The notes below the pieces were generated by a model that saw only the letters and a program-made list of their open reading frames with translations, searched no databases and was not told the DNA's origin. Both the position numbers and the translations under genes were made by a program. A stretch of DNA of 64,000 nucleotides, taken from the NCBI RefSeq assembly GCF_051622035.1, contig NC_135362.1:18128501-18192500 (forward strand), in the 5' to 3' direction. The stretch's first letter is position 1. Every line of letters begins with the position of its first letter. This DNA comes from Arctopsyche grandis (lineage: Eukaryota > Arthropoda > Insecta > Trichoptera > Hydropsychidae). Shown piece by piece: positions 58,044-64,000 of the stretch.

Positions 58044-58755
58044 TTAGGTGTTCCAAAAAACTGACCGAAAGAAAAAGCCAGTTTTCGGTTGTTTTACAAA
58101 TAAAAATCCTGTCGACCGGCTTTCACCGGTTTCAGAAAATTAGGATTTTTTTTAAGCTTAAAATTTTTATATCAAAAAAAAATTGTAAATATATATTTTA
58201 TTTTGCAAAAAAATAATTGCTAAAAAATTAAATTGAGCTATAAACATTATGAACTTTCTTAAGATCATTATTATATATTATTATTACAAATGTCACAGCT
58301 GTAAAATGGCAGATCCTGAATACGCACAAATGATTAAATAATAATTTAAATCAGCTACTATCAAGCAGAAGAACGAGCGAAAACTACAAATTATGGAAAT
58401 CCCAATTTGCCGAAATTCTGAAAGGTCTTGTGTAGGTTATTGAAACTACTTTCAATAATATTTTATTGGTTTATGACCTGGTCTTCGTCAAGTAATCTCT
58501 CAAAGCCACCACTAATAGTGCCATACCTTGTTTTTGTTGTTCAAAGAAAGTTTGGATCCAATACACCTTTTTTTTTATCTTTGATAGAAATTTGAAATTC
58601 TTAATTGTTAGTTTCGAGCAACATCGAAAACAGTGATTATAGGAAACCTTAAAAATCCGGCTGATCGAGCCAAAAAAGCCGGTTTTCGGTTTTTTGAAAG
58701 ATGGTCAGAAAGCCGGTTTTTCGGTTTCGGTTTAAGCCGGCTTAGAAGCCCTATA
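58044..58755. mobile_element. probable hAT-like element with GCCGG ends
   Basis: Left TTCCAAAAAACTGACCGAAA, CCAGTTTTCGGTTGTTTT; right GGTTTTTCGGTTTCGGTTTA, GCCGGCTTAGAAGCCCTA. The ends are loosely inverted and carry CCGAAAACCGGC repeats. No transposase frame survives. Confidence 0.5.
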
Positions 58756-58846
58756 TGAATGTACTTATATCTGGAAAAACGCAAGAAGTTCAATTGTATA
58801 GGTATATGTATGTAAACTCTACAGCAAAACAATCATCCTCTTCGTT

Positions 58847-59395
58847 GACAGACTCAAGTCTCTCATAAAGCCCAATGCTTTAAAAGACTATGAGGAAGTC
58901 AACGATTTTATTTATCTACATGGGTGCCTTGATCTCAAGAAAATAATGCCAATCAGAAATTCGCAGAAGATTAGAAATGGCAAAATCAGAGATGACCAGT
59001 CATCAAAGATATGGAGGAAGCGTTCTATGTATAACGAGGAAGACGAAAATACGTCTGGTGCAATCTCTGTATTGTATAGAGTTGAGACATGGACGCCGAA
59101 AAAGAGAGAAAGGGACTTGTTTAGATGCCTTTGAAATATGGTGCTGGAGGCGGATGTTGCGCATTCCATGGACCACAAGACGTACGAACGTCTCTACCCT
59201 CCAATACTGGCAGTTTCAGAGACTCTCCACGATGTGTAGGAAAATGATTCTTTCCCTCTTTTGGCCATATTGCTAGGAGGAATATGAAGACTCTCGAGAA
59301 GCTAGCAGTGAATTTGAGGACACTAGAGGGAAGGCGAGCGTGAGGATGGTCTGCCAGAAGATGGTCAGCTCAAATCAAAGAACTGACGGGATCGT
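58847..59395 (+). pseudogene. LINE RT fragment with frameshifts
   Basis: Read across frames: EEVNDFIYLHGCLDLKK, RRLEMAKSEMTSHQRYG-like, TRKTKIRLVQSLYCIE, FEIWCWRRMLRIPWTTRRTN, LSTMCRKMILSLFW. This is the common RT-C-terminal block (..K.RLV.SLV....YG.E.W....R..DAFE.WCWRR.LRI.WT..RTN..IL). Several frame breaks, so dead. Confidence 0.82.
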
Positions 59396-59440
59396 CCGTA
59401 AACACAGCATTTAACTCGGCACAGGACCGGGGGAGTAGAT

Positions 59441-59660
59441 CCCTTCTTCTTCTTCTCGATGCCCTGTCCGCATCCGGACGTTGGCGACCACCTCGTAGAT
59501 TATTTGAAGATATCCGCATCGGTCTTAAGCGGCTCGGTACAGATCGTCGGCGCTCATATCGGTCCACATGCGCATGTTTCGAAGCCAACGCCAACTTCTT
59601 TCTGCCAATAGATGACAATAATGTAGAATTAGATCCCAGATGACAAGAAATAACCACGAC
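59441..59660 (-). pseudogene. LINE C-terminal end, another family
   Basis: Minus strand RWLRNMRMWTDMSADDLYRA then a stop, followed by RRGGRQRPDADRASRRRRR in another frame and (GAA)n at the very end, the typical RW..VR.WT......LY..A.DR....E..ANLR end with a poly-Glu-like tail. Confidence 0.65.
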
Positions 59661-62085
59661 GCTCAACATTGAGCGAAACGATAGAGAAGATTCAGCAAAA
59701 GCTATCAACTGAATTTGAACGACCGCCATTCACAATAACATCAACCAGTCGCTGATTAAAATGTCCTTTTGTTTATAAAATAAGTGTTCATTTTTATTAC
59801 TTTCATTACAAATCAAAAATAAATAAGGCGACTGACAGTTGTTTCAAAGCAGTCAATTGTTTTTCTTTGTTTGACAGTTAAACTAGTGTTCTTTCTCACT
59901 GGCGTCATAACATTACGAACAGTCAGCGGACATCCCAAATGTATATGTATATTGGATTGTTGATTGTGAACGACTTGTCGCCTTATTCTATTGATTTCAT
60001 AACACACACATAGTTCATATATCTTTGGAGTTGTTGAATGTGATCACCGATCAGTGGCTGCCAACCAGTTGTATTGTCTCGTGTGTTTGAATATGTTAAA
60101 CGACCGTTGGGAGTTGAAGGCCATCGTGACTGGTACAAATGTCTCCGTGGCCCGACCCATCACCGACGCGTTATTTATACCATAAAATTCATCACCATAC
60201 GCGAATAATTACATATTATGGTGATAGTATTATGTTAGCGTAAATTTTTGACCTTTGTGTACTAACTATGACTGACTTTCAGTGCGCCATATCGTGTACT
60301 AATTTTTGCTACAAACTGTGTCATTGTTTTTGCGTTCGCGACTTTAATACGTATTATTATAAAAAAAAAAATAACAGTGCTGACATGTGTGTGTGTGTGT
60401 GTGTGTGTATATACATATTGGTAAATGAAGAATGGTATATTTGAAGATTTGATCGCGAATGTCTCATGGCGGTACATATTGTATGTACATACGTACAATC
60501 ATTGACCTTTCTAGTCTGTGAATACTTTGTCGCAGTCCAATCCGTTAGAATCATAGATATTATATATAATACATATTCTATATCTATGGTTAGAATGGTC
60601 CTATATCTTTCGCTTTCGAGGATTCAGTGAGCCGTAATTCACTTTTGGGTTTTGTCTTGACATTTGTATTGAAGTTGTGTACAAAAAATTCTGACAGGTG
60701 AAATCTGCGGGACTTGACAGCATCACTTCATGAAATAATAAATTCGAGATAAACTTAAACTTGAATGTTACGAAATAAATTTTATTATGTACAACAAATT
60801 ATCGCGTTTTATGAGATTTGAAAATTGCGTAAAAATAAACTTATATGTATGTGTATTAATTTTAGATAACGCTTTTTTCTGTATTGAGCAACTTTTCACT
60901 AAATTTATTTTAAAAGTTTTTCGTATCCATTTATTTACACTTATGTGAAAAAATTGGTATTTGAAAAATATTTTTTTTTTATACTTTATTTAAGCTATGT
61001 ATACATTTTCTGGGGAAGTTCCTTACATTAATCAAATTTATCCAAATGACGTTCCCGTCATGGCATATTTTATCTGTTTCACATTAAAGTTGTGGCTATT
61101 TATGAATCATTAACCTTAATATAACGTTTATATATTCACTTGCTTTGTATTTTATCGTTAACCTAATTATTCAGTTGCTCGCTAACAAGTTTGCTTACAT
61201 TTGTATATTCTCAAATGAGAAGATGGTTTCAAATTCACATATTAAATTAAAGCTAGTACAAATATACTCATAAACTCGCCCTTTTCTAGGATTGTTCGAC
61301 TCCTCAATATGCTGGCTCATTATTTAGCAGATCTTAAAAAAATCTTAACATTTATTCATTGTTATTTACTTATTTTTTATTTTTTTTCTTACTATATCTA
61401 TTTTGATGTATGTATTTTATATGCACTTTAGTTTTCTATTATTAATGCCGTTTCTTTACATGTAGGTACATATGTATGTATGTGCTTATTCTAATTTTGA
61501 CCATATTCATATACTTATTACTAGAGGTAGGATAGTCACAGTGCTATCAATTGTTCCATTGTTGTAAATCCTTTGTAAAAAAGGTTCGGCAAACCTTTAA
61601 CAATGCATTTACAACCTTTGAACAATACACGGCCCCCTCAGGCTCCGGTGACTACTTATAACAAATATATCGCACGAAAAACAAATTATTCAACTTTAGT
61701 TAAATGTACTTAACATTATTCCAACATTCCACAAATATATTGCACATGAGAAAAATTATTATCACTGAAATTTATTTATTTACACTTTAAAATCACTAAA
61801 TCACACAAAGTTTTCGGTATTTTTTTTAACCATGTTTGCGATTTTTCTACTAAAACTATTTTATTGTGATATCCACTTATGCTTGTTTTTATCTATGACG
61901 AAATCTATATTTTATTTGTCTATATTTTTTAACCTTGTTTATATTTTTTTCTAATAAAACTAGTTTTTATAAGTTAAGAGGTAACAAGTGAAAATTATCT
62001 ATTTAAAGTTGAAATTATTCGAAGCATTCGAAAGTTAAGGCGTACCAAGTGAATAGTAATTAATTTTAAGTGTAAAGTAATCGAG
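59661..62085. other. intergenic, no gene recognised
   Basis: 59822-59995 is bounded by AATAAGGCGAC / GTCGCCTTATT and may be a small inverted-repeat element. (TG)n at 60386-60410. A small foldback near 61525-61660. Otherwise AT-rich. Confidence 0.4.
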
Positions 62086-62089
62086 TTAA

Positions 62090-62609
62090 GGTCTGTTCAT
62101 ACCTATCCACCACGAACTGGCAGCAGCACAGAGAAATGTAATATTGGCTTTAGGTGTTCTTTTGTTGTCAAGTGACATTCTGTCCACGGACAGATCTAAA
62201 TAATTTTAGCATCAGTCGTATTTGACGCTTAGTGCTCGACGTATGTCCGATAAAAACTTCTCTGTTTGTTTATATTACTCGCAAGATGGGCAAGCATCGG
62301 TAAAATTGCACAATACATTCAAAAACACACAATAAACAACATGGGATACATTTTTATAAGTAAATTGATCCGATTGTATTCCGTGCGATGTAGCGTATTT
62401 ATAGAGACGTACCGCGTAAAATTGACAACAATTATTTATTCGTAAGGGCAGTGGTCTTGGTACATTATATATGGACGCATTCATACTCCATTCGTGCATG
62501 CGCATTCACGCATCCATACGCGTCCATATAGAATGTACCAAAGAATACTGTCCGTACTTGCAGGATACCTACTGCTGCCGGTTCGTGGTGGATGGGTATG
62601 ACCGGGCCT
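62090..62609. mobile_element. TTAA-flanked inverted-repeat element (piggyBac-like MITE)
   Basis: 520 bp between TTAA (62086-62089) and TTAA (62610-62613). Ends GGTCTGTTCATACCTATCCA.. CACGAACTGGCAGCAG and reversed AGGCCCGGTCATACCCATCC.. CACGAACCGGCAGCAG. Inside, 62458-62545 is a second palindrome (GGTACATTATATATGGACGC / GCGTCCATATAGAATGTACC). Confidence 0.75.
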
Positions 62610-62613
62610 TTAA

Positions 62614-63117
62614 AGTTTAATGTACCTAGTGAATAATGTCTAAAATAAAGTTATATTATATTTTCCCCTGCTTTATTATGTATTTTTTATTCTCTTTTTA
62701 TTACTAACCTCTTCTTAGTTCAGAATCGATTTTGTCGTCTGACGAAGTTTAGGTTCTTATCCGATCGTTTTCAAACATTGCTATTTTGCTCGGTTTGGTC
62801 ATCAATATAAGTGGAAATGACGTTCGCCATTACCATGGTGAAAAATAATCGTAATAGACACGTTTGAAAATACTGCATCTTCCTTCACGGTGACGTCTAT
62901 CGTCCACACTGTTCTGATCTTTTTTTCCCCTTTCGCCCCCTCTCGCTATGGCAGATTGAGCACTTGACCATACTCATGATCAAAGTTTACGGAAAGAATT
63001 GGTGATTTCTTAATTAGTTTTTTTTTATATATCGTCTTCATTTTTAATTTTTAATTTAACTTGACATCAATTTTCTTTTTATTATTATTCTTTTTAATTT
63101 TATGTCTCTTCTATGTG
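62614..63117. other. intergenic, nothing recognised
   Basis: 62725-62900 is slightly GC-richer (GTCGTCTGACGAAG, GTTCGCCATTACCATGG); no gene seen. Confidence 0.4.
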
Positions 63118-63190
63118 TAATTTACCACAGTGACCAATTGGGGAAACCTGTTATGTCATTGTGGCATTAATTTTCTATAAATAAATAAAC
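63118..63190 (+). mobile_element. LINE family A tail
   Basis: CACAGTGACCAATTGGGGAA.. CCTGTTATGTCATTGTGGCA.. (ATAA)n; matches 13040-13095 (reverse) and 13758-13815. Confidence 0.7.
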
Positions 63191-63221
63191 ACGTATATAG
63201 TGATATACATACACATGTATA

Positions 63222-63301
63222 ATTTATTTATTTATTTATTTATAGTAGTTTTGGACCATTGTGGCTTTACAGGAAGAACCTAATGCGCCACAATGGCCTA
63301 C
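63222..63301 (-). mobile_element. LINE/SINE family B tail
   Basis: (TTTA)n then TAGTTTTGGACCATTGTGGC, TTTACAGGAAGAACCTAATG, CGCCACAATGGCC; same family as 8742 and 54116. Confidence 0.75.
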
Positions 63302-64000
63302 ATAATGTATATATTTGTCTTATTTATTAGTTTCAAGAAGTTCAATTCGTAAAATGCGCTGACATCGTGCTTAAAATTTTCGAGATAAGTAACATTCCAA
63401 TGCGAGATAAAAGTTTATGTATATGCATATGTATAATAATTAGCTAACGGAGTTTATTCGCATACGATAAAAATATCGTATGCGTAATCACGACAATGGA
63501 AGTTGTTTAATGTGCAAAAACAGCACAGACAATGTAATGTACATATGTTATAAGTATGAAATTTTCAAATTAGAAAGTGAATAAAGAAAAGTGCAAAGAT
63601 CGAAGTGTTGTTTTTGTGCGTGCGTCTCAAATTTTCTTTTTTTTGCGTATGCAATGCGTTTTTCTTTACATATTTAATTTTGTTCGATCGCAAACAGTTG
63701 TGCTTGTGTATGTGTGTTGAGTTTGTATTATGAGATTATTTCGTTTATATGGTTTGTTTGATGCAAACATACATACATACAAAACAGGCAGGTCAAATAA
63801 AATTGAAAAATTATTTTGGAGACGTTAATCAAATGGACTAAATCATAGTGTGCGCGTCATTTTTCGTGATTTTCATTTTTTATGTATAAAATTTATATTT
63901 TTATGCATAAAATGTTTTGGTATTGTTGGACAAATAAATGTTTGTAAATCGATTAGATTTTAGCATACATATATCGAGACTCGTTTGGCCTCAAAGTTCA
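63302..64000. other. intergenic, nothing recognised
   Basis: AT-rich with TACATATGTATG-like repeats; no exon seen. Confidence 0.4.

Overview
The window is nuclear DNA of an insect. It is about 70 percent A+T, has introns with GT..AG (and one GC..AG) borders, is full of TACATATGTATG-type microsatellite, and is dense in degraded transposons. Proteins that read clearly (an insect-type RSOD, two acyl-CoA-binding proteins, BBS1) fit a winged insect; I cannot fix the order from sequence alone. No bacterial, CRISPR, tRNA or rRNA signature was seen.

Four protein-coding genes can be reconstructed exon by exon, all on the minus strand. (1) 1989-7167: a secreted Cu/Zn-superoxide-dismutase-like protein (RSOD type), 4 exons, 234 aa, with two of four copper ligands replaced. 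(2) 19121-20243 and (3) 22905-26946: two acyl-CoA-binding proteins of 89 and 87 aa with identical 3-exon structure, a tandem pair; each first coding exon is only 15 nt. (4) 32719-35940: BBS1, the beta-propeller subunit of the BBSome, 12 exons, 614 aa, with a 14-nt first coding exon, a GC-AG intron and an RFX X-box-like site about 77-90 bp upstream of the ATG.

The rest is mostly mobile DNA. 4.4-5.3 kb: LINE tail and a hAT MITE inside the RSOD intron. 7.9-18.6 kb: LINE tails, several inverted-repeat elements with target duplications, a short Helitron. 19.7-20.2 kb: a Jockey-like LINE end inside ACBP intron 1. 21.0-22.6 kb: palindromic element, hAT MITE, Helitron end. 27.2-31.9 kb: the richest cluster, with a probable solo LTR, a Tc1/IS630-like element carrying a decayed transposase, a Helitron carrying a GC-rich 59/68-bp minisatellite and a duplicated purine repeat, and a hAT element with perfect 8-bp target duplication that itself holds a Helitron. 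38.9-49.3 kb: further palindromic and hAT-type elements, some nested. 49.3-57.4 kb: comparatively repeat-poor with no recognisable gene. 57.5-64 kb: Tc1-like MITE, LINE fragments and a TTAA-flanked element.

The genes show no obvious joint function: redox/copper biology, lipid-ester transport and ciliary trafficking. The window is more informative for transposon nesting and for small-exon gene structure.
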